A DNA stretch of 18,265 nt from the NCBI GenBank assembly GCA_934394985.1, contig CAKRRF010000044.1, positions 1 to 18,265 of the forward strand, given 5' to 3'. The position numbers and the translations under genes are program-made. Below, one piece after another: positions 7,311 to 13,887 of the stretch. The stretch comes from an uncultured Marvinbryantia sp. (GTDB lineage: Bacteria; Bacillota; Clostridia; Lachnospirales; Lachnospiraceae). Position 1 is the stretch's first letter; each line of letters starts with the position of its first letter. The notes under the pieces are model-generated. The model had not been told where the DNA came from. It saw nothing but the letters and a program-made list of their open reading frames with translations, and did no database searches.

Positions 7311-8193
7311 GCGATTCCCCTCCTCTGTCAAACTGTTTCATACAGAAACTGGCCAGAATAAAGCATATGACAACAATAAAGACCGCCAGCGTACTTCCAT
7401 ATCCGTACTGCATGCTGCTAAATGCCTTTTTGTACATATAGGACGCCAGCAATTCCGATGTAGTTCCCGGTCCCCCTGCCGTAAGCATAAACGAGAAATC
7501 AAAGGAACGGATGGAATTATTCAAAACCAGCACCATATTCGCCACAATGATAGGCCGAATATATGGAAGCCTGATGTGCCATACCGTTCTTAGCCAGCTT
7601 GCTCCGTCCACTTTCGCAGCCTCAGACAGTTCCCCCGGAACGCCTATCAGAGCCGCAAAAAAAGTAACCATGTAGACTCCCATTGTTTTGTAGCCTTCTG
7701 CAAATGCAGTAATGACAAGGGAAAGCCCTGGAGTCGTCAGCCATTCCGTCATGGCCAGATTCTCGTTCACCAGGGAAAGAAGATGATTCACAAGTCCCGT
7801 AGGTGTCACTGAGAAGATTTTGTCAAATATCTGGCAGATCGCAACAGAGGAAATCACCACAGGAATATAATAGACCGTCTGAAATATTGCTCTTTTCTTC
7901 ACGAGGAGAGTCAATAAAAGAGCCAGAATCAGTCCGCCGCCAACCTGGAATAGTATCTGCAGCAATGTATATTCTATTGTCTGAACTAATATCGGCCATA
8001 TTACCCTGTCCTTTGTAAACAAAGTAATATAATTGTCAAGACCGATGAATTTCATTTCACTGAGCCCGTCCCATTTAAACAGGCTGTAATACCCGGAATA
8101 TATTATCGGAACAAACACAATGGCAGAATAAATCAGCATAGCTGGTGTCAAAAAGACTGCAAAGGCTCTTTTATTTTTTAAGACAGAATTCAT
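7297..8193 (-). CDS. Carbohydrate ABC transporter permease, MalF/UgpA type
   Basis: First membrane subunit of the importer, 298 residues, about six transmembrane segments, with the first near residues 11-34. The EAA coupling loop EAAKVDGASWLRTVWHIRLP is at 191-210. It starts 23 nt after the binding-protein gene with AGGTGA before the ATG. It forms the translocation path with the downstream permease. No ATPase gene accompanies the pair, so a shared MsmX/MsmK-like ATPase encoded elsewhere is expected. Confidence 0.9.
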   Translation of the reverse strand: MNSVLKNKRAFAVFLTPAMLIYSAIVFVPIIYSGYYSLFKWDGLSEMKFIGLDNYITLFTKDRVIWPILVQTIEYTLLQILFQVGGGLILALLLTLLVKKRAIFQTVYYIPVVISSVAICQIFDKIFSVTPTGLVNHLLSLVNENLAMTEWLTTPGLSLVITAFAEGYKTMGVYMVTFFAALIGVPGELSEAAKVDGASWLRTVWHIRLPYIRPIIVANMVLVLNNSIRSFDFSFMLTAGGPGTTSELLASYMYKKAFSSMQYGYGSTLAVFIVVICFILASFCMKQFDRGGESHDQL

Positions 8194-8216
8194 ACTCTCA
8201 CCTGCTTTCCGGCAGA

Positions 8217-9533
8217 CTATTTTACGCTAAAATAATCTGCTCCATTTGTTGCCGCAGACTCATCCAGCTGTGTCAGAAAATCTTCCGGCGTAATCATTCC
8301 TGCTGCTAACTGTTTTACCAGATCATCCATCAACTGCCCGGTCACCGGATCACAATTATCATCCCAGTTGCTCCAGCTAATGGTCTGCTGCTTCATGATC
8401 TCATAGTAATCTTTCATAATCTGGGACTTGTCTGCCGGAGGATCTACATTGAACTGAGGAAATGTATCATACTTATAACAAGTGTCTGCATAATGGGTCA
8501 GCAGGAACTGATAGAATCTCTCCATTTCTTCATCAAATTTCTCCTGATTCAAAGCCCAGGAAATTCCTGCCTGGATCGCCATGGTAGCCTTCTGCTCATA
8601 AGATTCCTCTTTATCATTTACAGGAATGGTGAAAAATCCCAGTTTTCCTTCATCATAAGCATCTGAGAACTGTCCCAGATATACGCTCTGGCACCAAACC
8701 ATTGCATACTGTCCCTCAATAAATCCATTCATAATATCTGTGTACTCAATATTAGAGAAACCAGCCGGAAAATACTCATTCTGTGCTAAAGTATTCAAAA
8801 ATTCTGCACAATCCTGCACTACCGGAATCTCGGAAAACTTGACTTCTCCTCTTTTTGCCTGATTCAGCCAATCATTTCCCGTTACTGTCCAGCTAGGCAG
8901 ATACATAATATGCAGGGGATTCCAGCTTGCCTTGCCTGTAATTCCCAAAGGAATGGAGCCATTGTCTTTCAGCTTCTGGCACACATCCAAAAATTCCGTA
9001 AAGGTAGCAGGTGTTTCCGTAATTCCGGCTGCCTCGAACTGATCCTTCCAATAGAAGAACGTATTGCCATACCGTGCTTCCGGCTGAATATAGAGACTTC
9101 CGTCATCATTTTGCACATATCCTCTGCATCCTTCATCAAGGCTGTCTGCAAGTCCTGCTTTCTCCAACTGCTCGTCCATATTTACCAGTTTTCCCTGGCT
9201 TGTCAGTTCTTCAGCAATGGGACCCCTGTCGATCTGAAACAAATCCGGAAGTTCGTCTCCGGCAATATATAACTTCAGCTTATTTTTGTACTGATCAAGA
9301 TTCGGTTCGCACTCAAATTCCGCCTTAAAATTAGGATTCACTTCCTCCTGATACTGTCCAATAATGTCCTGCAGAATCTGATACGCAACATGAGATTCCG
9401 TACGATTGCTGTATATTCTGATGGTTTTCTCCGGCTGCTCCTCCGATGAAGCGCTTACAGAGAGAGCACCTGCCCCCATACTAAGCACCAGCGCCGCCCC
9501 AACAAGCATCCTTTGTAATTTGCTCTTTCCCAT
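8217..9533 (-). CDS. Extracellular solute-binding protein, family 1, for a glycated amine or sugar
   Basis: Captures the substrate outside the membrane and delivers it to the two permeases encoded downstream. The 438-residue length is usual. A signal peptide is evident (basic MGKSKLQR, then VGAALVLSMGAGAL, then SVSASS), with likely signal-peptidase-I cleavage after about residue 28. No lipobox cysteine is present, although Gram-positive binding proteins are normally lipoproteins. TAGGAGG 7 nt before the ATG fixes the start. The position beside FrlB- and FrlD-like genes suggests a FrlO-like role with an Amadori compound as ligand. That specificity is inferred from context only. Confidence 0.85.
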   Translation of the reverse strand: MGKSKLQRMLVGAALVLSMGAGALSVSASSEEQPEKTIRIYSNRTESHVAYQILQDIIGQYQEEVNPNFKAEFECEPNLDQYKNKLKLYIAGDELPDLFQIDRGPIAEELTSQGKLVNMDEQLEKAGLADSLDEGCRGYVQNDDGSLYIQPEARYGNTFFYWKDQFEAAGITETPATFTEFLDVCQKLKDNGSIPLGITGKASWNPLHIMYLPSWTVTGNDWLNQAKRGEVKFSEIPVVQDCAEFLNTLAQNEYFPAGFSNIEYTDIMNGFIEGQYAMVWCQSVYLGQFSDAYDEGKLGFFTIPVNDKEESYEQKATMAIQAGISWALNQEKFDEEMERFYQFLLTHYADTCYKYDTFPQFNVDPPADKSQIMKDYYEIMKQQTISWSNWDDNCDPVTGQLMDDLVKQLAAGMITPEDFLTQLDESAATNGADYFSVK

Positions 9534-9565
9534 TTTGTTACCTCCTACTACAATAATAATCTCTC

Positions 9566-9604
9566 GGAATCTTTAATCCAGTAAACATAAGGCTTAAAGA
9601 TTCC
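9566..9604. promoter_or_regulatory. 11-bp perfect inverted repeat in the leader of the binding-protein gene
   Basis: GGAATCTTTAA (9566-9576) and TTAAAGATTCC (9594-9604) with a 17-bp spacer lie 33-71 bp before the start codon, downstream of the candidate promoter. It could be a repressor operator or a leader stem-loop. On the plus strand a T-run follows, but no plus-strand gene precedes it. Confidence 0.55.
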
Positions 9605-9607
9605 TTT

Positions 9608-9651
9608 TTTATTAAAATCCCCCACTTTTTTGTCAAAAAAGGCTTGACAAA
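9608..9651 (-). promoter_or_regulatory. Promoter region of the importer operon with a TTGTCAA/TTGACAA dyad
   Basis: On the minus strand TTGACA (9631-9636) is followed 17 bp later by a weak -10 (AATAAA, 9608-9613). The -35 is one arm of a dyad whose plus-strand arms are TTTGTCAA (9629-9636) and TTGACAAA (9644-9651). Similar dyads occur at the deglycase and kinase promoters. Confidence 0.4.
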
Positions 9652-9717
9652 TCGCTCAAAATTTGAGGCGAAGCCGATTGAATATATTTTATTTTCATCG
9701 ACTGGAGGGCGATTTTT

Positions 9718-10240
9718 ATGTTACCTGTTAATTCCGGCGGTCATACCGCCTATCAAACTTTTGTACTTGAAAATCTTCGTAAATATTATCCGGATCCCTC
9801 TGTTTTTGCAAAATCTACATGGGATATCATTGAACGTTTCTGGAATCTTGACCTTTCTTATACCGATGAACTGCTCCGCAGCAAATATTCCGTCTTTGGC
9901 CCAAAACCAAGGACTCCTTCCTGTATGCAGCGTTCCTATCTGCTTTCCATTGATTTTAAAGTCCATTCCCTTACCGATTGGGCTGCTCAATTGAAAATAA
10001 ATCCACTCTACGCAATCCTTAGCGGCTTTTCGTTTGGTGATACGCCCGGCGTCGGCACCTTCTACGACTTCCTTGGACAGGCTTTGGGATTCCGATTCTG
10101 ATAATCTGTCTCCTCATATACATCCTGTAAAAAAGAAGAAAGTCAAAAAACCAAAACAAAAAGGGGAAAAAGCGGAATCAATTGAGAAGATTACTGTAGA
10201 ACAACTTTTTAAATCTTTGGAATCTTCTTCTTTTTCCTAA
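9718..10240 (+). pseudogene. 5' part of a DDE transposase gene, frameshifted and truncated
   Basis: The first frame (9718-10101, ribosome site GGAGGG) reads MLPVNSGGHTAYQTF to GTFYDFL. After a one-base shift near 10070-10076 the sense continues in the next frame as DRLWDSDSDNLSPHIHPVKK and a lysine-rich stretch, stopping at 10240. This resembles the N-terminus of a large transposase seen in Lachnospiraceae (about 550 residues from memory; family not certain). The catalytic core is missing, so the copy is dead. It lies in opposite orientation inside the sugar-amine locus, between the amidohydrolase and binding-protein genes. The stop is 4 nt from the end of the amidohydrolase gene. Confidence 0.7.
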
Positions 10241-10243
10241 TTT

Positions 10244-11413
10244 TTATTTTAATTTATAAAGCTCTTTCGCATTTTCAGACAGAATCCATCCTGCTGCCTG
10301 CCGCGCATAAGACACACCCAGCACATCCCTCTCTACCAGACTGTCAAAAACTCTGCCCAGCACCTTTTTGAAATTCACTGCCGCAAACCAGATAGGATCC
10401 ACATCCCCCGCACCATCAGATCCATACATCAAACGCTTCAGCGGAACTTTTTCTAAAAGCATTGGCAATGCCCTTTCCACTGCAATACTGTCGTCTGCAG
10501 TCATGCTGGAAACATCTGTCCAGACATTTGCATAACCGTTTACCATAAAAGCCATTTCTTCCACAAAAGGATACCCTCCATGAAGAAGCACAATGGGAAT
10601 CTTTCCCGTATCTTCCCGGTTCATAAACTCATAAAGCAAACTGGGCCGCATCAGCCTCAGATCACAGGAAGGCGGATCTCCTGCCCCTGTATGAATCTGA
10701 AGGGGAAGATGGTATTCCTGGCAGATCTTTACGAATTCAAATACCATATAATCCCGGAACGGCTTCTGAATCCATCGCTCTTTCTCCTTCCCATAATAGA
10801 AGGATAAAAAAGATCTCTCTGCCTCTTCCCAGGTTGGATTCAAAATCTCCAGCCCGGTAAAATAACCGATGACCGTTTTTAGCGCGGCTACCCGGCCATG
10901 CGCAATCCGATTTCTCATCTGTTTGTGAAAAGCATCCAAAAATTCTTGAAATGTGAGCATTTCCTGACTATCTTCTACCAGGTGATTGCAAGTCATTTCC
11001 AGCCGGATAATCTCTCGTACGTCAATATTCTCCGTTGCCTGGCAAAAAGCATTGACCTCTTCTTCCCGCAGGCGCGCCCCCTGAACCGGAAATCCTGTTT
11101 CATTGAGAAATGTCTCAATTCCTGCGTCCCGAAACAGCAGCTCCACAAATGCCTTGTAATCTTTTCGTGCCATTGCATTTCTGGCAGCTATAATTTCTTC
11201 ATCAGGCGCATCCTTCGACAGGCCTGATATCCTGGCCATTTCTCTCAGAATCATGCGGTATGCCAAGGTGCTGCTCACTGTCTCCTGCTCCACCTTACTA
11301 TAACGGTCAGAAGACAAAATATATCTTCTGCCATATACTTTTTTTTCTCTACTGGGCATAAATGGATGCGCATGCGCATCTACTACCGGCAGTTCTGTAA
11401 AATCCAGCTTCAT
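10244..11413 (-). CDS. Metal-dependent amidohydrolase-superfamily enzyme
   Basis: A TIM-barrel hydrolase of about 389 residues. The metal-binding pattern of the superfamily is visible (numbering from the chosen start): HAH at 14-16 in VVDAHAHPF, a lysine at 179 in ALKTVIGY that could be the bridging residue, H241 in QIHTGAGD, H278 in VLLHGG and D333 in YGSDG. The glycine-rich C-terminal motifs recall COG2159 and FluG-type amidohydrolases. I start at the ATG at 11413, with AGGAGG 10 nt upstream. It follows the deglycase gene after 17 nt and is probably co-transcribed. Enzymes of this class cleave amide or C-N bonds or decarboxylate, so it may process the amine part of the substrate; the reaction is unknown. 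Confidence 0.8.
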   Translation of the reverse strand: MKLDFTELPVVDAHAHPFMPSREKKVYGRRYILSSDRYSKVEQETVSSTLAYRMILREMARISGLSKDAPDEEIIAARNAMARKDYKAFVELLFRDAGIETFLNETGFPVQGARLREEEVNAFCQATENIDVREIIRLEMTCNHLVEDSQEMLTFQEFLDAFHKQMRNRIAHGRVAALKTVIGYFTGLEILNPTWEEAERSFLSFYYGKEKERWIQKPFRDYMVFEFVKICQEYHLPLQIHTGAGDPPSCDLRLMRPSLLYEFMNREDTGKIPIVLLHGGYPFVEEMAFMVNGYANVWTDVSSMTADDSIAVERALPMLLEKVPLKRLMYGSDGAGDVDPIWFAAVNFKKVLGRVFDSLVERDVLGVSYARQAAGWILSENAKELYKLK

Positions 11414-11430
11414 CTCATCTCTCCCTCCTG

Positions 11431-12408
11431 TTAGTAATTCACCTTCCACATATATCTGCGGGTAGATAATGGGTGCTGTCTGGCTTCAGCCAATGCCTGG
11501 TTATACACAACATACACATTGTTGTACAGGGAATGATTGAAGTAGTCCACCACGGAAGCATCGATAGTGGATAAGCCCAATTCTTTTGCATCCAAAACCT
11601 CTATCCGCCTGGCATATCTCTCCAGAAAATTCAGGGCACGCTCATCCAGTGCTCTTGTCTTTCCCTCTGATAGCTGCAGGATAAATGGCAATTCTTTGTC
11701 CGTAATCTCAAAGGGTCCATGGAAATATTCTCCTGAATGTATCGCATTGGAATTGATCCACTGCATTTCCATAAAAATACAGATACATTCCATATAAGCA
11801 GCTCCAAATCCTGCACCGCTTCCGATGGTATAAATGACTTTGTCATCCTTATAATTCCGGGCAAATTCCCTGGCACGGCGCTGTACAAGCCTGCAGGCGT
11901 TCCTGACAATCTGGTTAATCTTGGATACTCCATCCATAAATTTCTCATAATTCGGATAACCTTCTGTCTGGTTCAGAATCTCCACTGCAAGCAGGAGTCC
12001 TTTTATCGTTTTCTCTCCCGCAATGTCTTTGTTGTCACCAAAGGTATACGGGATTACATAATCTGCGTACTGTGTAATTGGCGAATCAGGAATCCAGGTT
12101 AACACAATTACCGGAATTCCTCTCTCCTTTCCTATCCTGGCAGCTTCTACTGTCTCCGGAGTATTTCCCTTATGAGAAGCAACGATCAGTACGGAATTCT
12201 CTCCCATACTTTTGGGCAAGTTATGTATAAATTCATTGCTGTTATACCAGCCTGTCTTAATTCCTACCGCCTCTGTCTCCAAAAAAATTTTTGCCGGATA
12301 AAATGCGCCCAGTGATCCTCCACAAGCCACATAAAATACTTGCTTGATTCCACCTGCTTCTTTTTTCTCTTCAAGAATTTTGTTTATAATCTCTTTGATG
12401 CTCTCCAT
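11431..12408 (-). CDS. frlB: SIS-domain sugar-amine deglycase, FrlB-like
   Basis: Likely cleaves a 6-phosphorylated Amadori product (as fructoselysine 6-phosphate) into glucose 6-phosphate and the free amine. The 325-residue protein has two SIS modules: VACGGSLGAFYPAK near 27-40 with ASHKGNTPETVEAA near 77-90, and TIGSGAGFGAAYMEC near 194-208. The active-site segment SGEYFHGPFEI is at 225-235; the Glu and His here match residues regarded as important in FrlB/FraB enzymes. The C-terminal PLSTRRYMWKVNY matches the family ending. The adjacent FrlD-like kinase supports this over a GlmS-like isomerase. A glycine-rich GGIK turn near the N-terminus precedes the first module. Exact substrate (lysine, asparagine or another amine) is not determined. 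Confidence 0.82.
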   Translation of the reverse strand: MESIKEIINKILEEKKEAGGIKQVFYVACGGSLGAFYPAKIFLETEAVGIKTGWYNSNEFIHNLPKSMGENSVLIVASHKGNTPETVEAARIGKERGIPVIVLTWIPDSPITQYADYVIPYTFGDNKDIAGEKTIKGLLLAVEILNQTEGYPNYEKFMDGVSKINQIVRNACRLVQRRAREFARNYKDDKVIYTIGSGAGFGAAYMECICIFMEMQWINSNAIHSGEYFHGPFEITDKELPFILQLSEGKTRALDERALNFLERYARRIEVLDAKELGLSTIDASVVDYFNHSLYNNVYVVYNQALAEARQHPLSTRRYMWKVNY

Positions 12409-12428
12409 ACTTCCTCCTCTTTATTCAT

Positions 12429-12444
12429 TATATAACGTTATATA
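12429..12444. promoter_or_regulatory. 16-bp palindromic operator candidate before the deglycase gene
   Basis: TATATAACGTTATATA is a perfect palindrome about 20 bp upstream of the deglycase start, next to a similar TATACGTTTATAT. It lies just downstream of the -10 region, the right place for repression by a GntR/HutC-type dimer. The kinase leader holds a related AT-rich segment (TATAATATAAAC). Confidence 0.5.
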
Positions 12445-12454
12445 CGTTTATATT

Positions 12455-12483
12455 ATATTATATTCTTTTTGACAAATTGTCAA
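12455..12483 (-). promoter_or_regulatory. Promoter of the deglycase-amidohydrolase unit
   Basis: On the minus strand TTGACA (12478-12483) is followed by overlapping -10 candidates (TATAAT, TAATAT) with spacers of 15-20 bp. The -35 is embedded in a 15-bp dyad, TTGACAAATTGTCAA (12469-12483 on the plus strand). Confidence 0.6.
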
Positions 12484-12504
12484 GGTTTTTTCTGAAATTT
12501 ATTC

Positions 12505-12539
12505 AAAAAAAGATTGCCTTCCCAAAATGAGAGACAACC
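12505..12539 (-). terminator. Rho-independent terminator of the kinase gene
   Basis: On the minus strand GGTTGTC pairs with GGCAATC (two G-U pairs) and is followed by seven T. It separates the kinase transcript from the downstream deglycase promoter. Confidence 0.75.
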
Positions 12540-12550
12540 TTTCTTTTCCT

Positions 12551-13450
12551 TTATATACGATTATTCATAATTCTTCCTGCAATTGGCATACTATACCCAA
12601 ACGCACCTTCCACACCCACAATTTTAGCGGCAAACTGCGCTCCGCGCTTCATTCCTTCCAAAAGTATGGGAAGCATTGCTTTCCCATCATCCCAGCTCAC
12701 TTCTCCGGAAGATTTCAAAATATGGCATAAAAAAGCCGCAAAATAAGCGTCCCCTGCGCCAACCGTATCCAAAACCACTTCCGCTTTCTCTGCCGGAGTA
12801 TCATAAAACCTTCCATGATACAGCAGATGCGAACCATCCTCACCAGAAGTTGCAAGTACAATTTTTACCCCCAAAGCCTCCGCCTTTCGCATCTCTTCCT
12901 CCCGCCGCCTTCTGTCTAAATGTGCACAGGAGAATATCGCAATTCTTATATAGGGACAAACCTGCTTCAGATACTCATCTGTCCACCGGTTAGAAAAATC
13001 GAAGGCAACAGGCACCCCCAGCGCAGCCAGCGATGGCAGATCTTCTTCAATATAACAATTCAAATCCGTATAAATCAAATCGAACCCGCGGATATACATA
13101 AAATCTTCTTCATTAAAATTATAATCATATTCACGGGCAACGCCCCCTCGGTTAGAGCCTACAAAGACACGCTCATTCTCTACGATCTTTACACAGGCAA
13201 AGCCATTTTCTCCTTCAAAATGCCTGCACCTGTCCATAGCAATATGCAGCTTTGAAAGAGCATTCTGCACACATTCTGCCACCTGGTCTGTTCCGAATTT
13301 TCCAAGATAGGCTGCTTCTGCTCCATTCATAGAAGAATATACGCAGGTATTCACACATTGCCCTCCCGGATACATTTTTCCTCTGGTCAGAATTTTATCG
13401 CAGACATTATCCCCAATGGCTATAATTCTGGGTTTTCCTGTTCTCCCCAT
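12551..13450 (-). CDS. frlD: PfkB-family sugar kinase, FrlD-like (fructoselysine 6-kinase type)
   Basis: Likely phosphorylates the imported Amadori compound at C6 of the sugar, giving the substrate of the deglycase. The 299-residue protein shows the FrlD hallmarks: GDNVCDKI near 13-20, MYPGGQCVN near 26-34, the segment GFACVKIVENERVFVGSNRG near 83-102, FDFSNRW near 150-156, and the catalytic DTVGAGD at 228-234 with D234 as base. It is longer than E. coli FrlD at the C-terminus. It has its own promoter and terminator, so it forms a single-gene unit upstream of the deglycase. The ribosome site is AGGGGGA before the ATG. The substrate is inferred from the FrlB-like neighbour. Confidence 0.82.
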   Translation of the reverse strand: MGRTGKPRIIAIGDNVCDKILTRGKMYPGGQCVNTCVYSSMNGAEAAYLGKFGTDQVAECVQNALSKLHIAMDRCRHFEGENGFACVKIVENERVFVGSNRGGVAREYDYNFNEEDFMYIRGFDLIYTDLNCYIEEDLPSLAALGVPVAFDFSNRWTDEYLKQVCPYIRIAIFSCAHLDRRRREEEMRKAEALGVKIVLATSGEDGSHLLYHGRFYDTPAEKAEVVLDTVGAGDAYFAAFLCHILKSSGEVSWDDGKAMLPILLEGMKRGAQFAAKIVGVEGAFGYSMPIAGRIMNNRI

Positions 13451-13525
13451 GGTAAATTCCCCCTTTTTCTGTCTCTCATATAAAGTTCTTTTGCATTATT
13501 ATGTATCATTATATTAGTTTATATT

Positions 13526-13554
13526 ATAATATATATGTTTTCAAAAAAAGTCAA
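13526..13554 (-). promoter_or_regulatory. Promoter of the kinase gene, beside the IS1634 insertion
   Basis: On the minus strand TTGACT (13549-13554), 17-bp spacer, TATTAT (13526-13531). The IS1634-family element begins 9 bp upstream of the -35. Joined across the insertion, the original flank reads AGTCAATAGTTTGACAAATC, similar to the dyads at the other two promoters of the locus. Confidence 0.6.
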
Positions 13555-13562
13555 TAGTTTGA

Positions 13563-13591
13563 TGTGAACTTCCAGAAATTTTCCGCCTAAA
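13563..13591 (+). repeat. Left terminal inverted repeat of the IS1634 element
   Basis: Begins TGTGAACTTCCAGAAA and ends CCGCCTAAA. It pairs with the right end at 15703-15732, with one gap and few mismatches. Confidence 0.88.
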
Positions 13592-13595
13592 ACTC

Positions 13596-13619
13596 GCACC
13601 ACAGCCGCAGCTGTGGTGC
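13596..13619 (-). terminator. Hairpin terminator at the exit end of the IS1634 element
   Basis: GCACCACAGC (13596-13605) pairs perfectly with GCTGTGGTGC (13610-13619) around a 4-nt loop. On the minus strand a short T-stretch follows inside the terminal repeat. It probably stops element transcription before it enters the kinase promoter region. Confidence 0.6.
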
Positions 13620-13628
13620 ATTCCTTGT

Positions 13629-13874
13629 CTATTCCTCTGTTTTTCCCTCTATTTCTCCAACATTTAGGAAGTTCATTATCTCCTCATAAGACCGTCCACT
13701 CTTTACAATTGCTGACAGGATTTCATCCTTTCTTATCGCATCCCGTTTGTCCAAAAGCTCTTTCAAAACTGCTGTTGCATGGTCATATCTTTTCTTCGCT
13801 GCGATCACATCAGCCTCTGCTTTTTCGATTTTTTCATCCAGAGCTTCCCTGCTCGTTTTTCTTGTTCGTGCCAT
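13629..13874 (-). CDS. Small coiled-coil accessory protein of the IS1634 element
   Basis: An 81-residue, highly charged protein. The N-terminus is basic (MARTRKTSREALDEK), then a long helix with heptad character runs to about residue 53, and the end SGRSYEEIMNFLN may be a short DNA-binding or regulatory helix. It lies inside the element, starts 13 nt after the transposase gene and has a strong ribosome site (AGAGGAG), so it is translated from the same transcript. I do not recognise a named family with certainty; it loosely recalls short DUF4315-like proteins. A role in transposition control is an inference from position. Confidence 0.65.
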   Translation of the reverse strand: MARTRKTSREALDEKIEKAEADVIAAKKRYDHATAVLKELLDKRDAIRKDEILSAIVKSGRSYEEIMNFLNVGEIEGKTEE

Positions 13875-13887
13875 CTTTTTCTCCTCT

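Noticed and set aside
6906..8018. Several plus-strand frames inside the permease genes
   Set aside because: All lie antisense to the permeases, lack ribosome sites and show no domain features.
9566..9604. Riboswitch or T-box in the importer leader
   Set aside because: The leader is short, with a single simple stem and no recognisable aptamer core or anti-terminator pair.
9718..10240. Programmed frameshift producing a full transposase
   Set aside because: No clear slippery sequence at the shift, and the second frame stops long before the catalytic core, so decay is the simpler explanation.
11431..12408. GlmS-like glucosamine-6-phosphate synthase or isomerase
   Set aside because: No glutaminase domain is present. 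The HGP segment, the C-terminal ending and the neighbouring FrlD-like kinase fit the FrlB deglycase group better.
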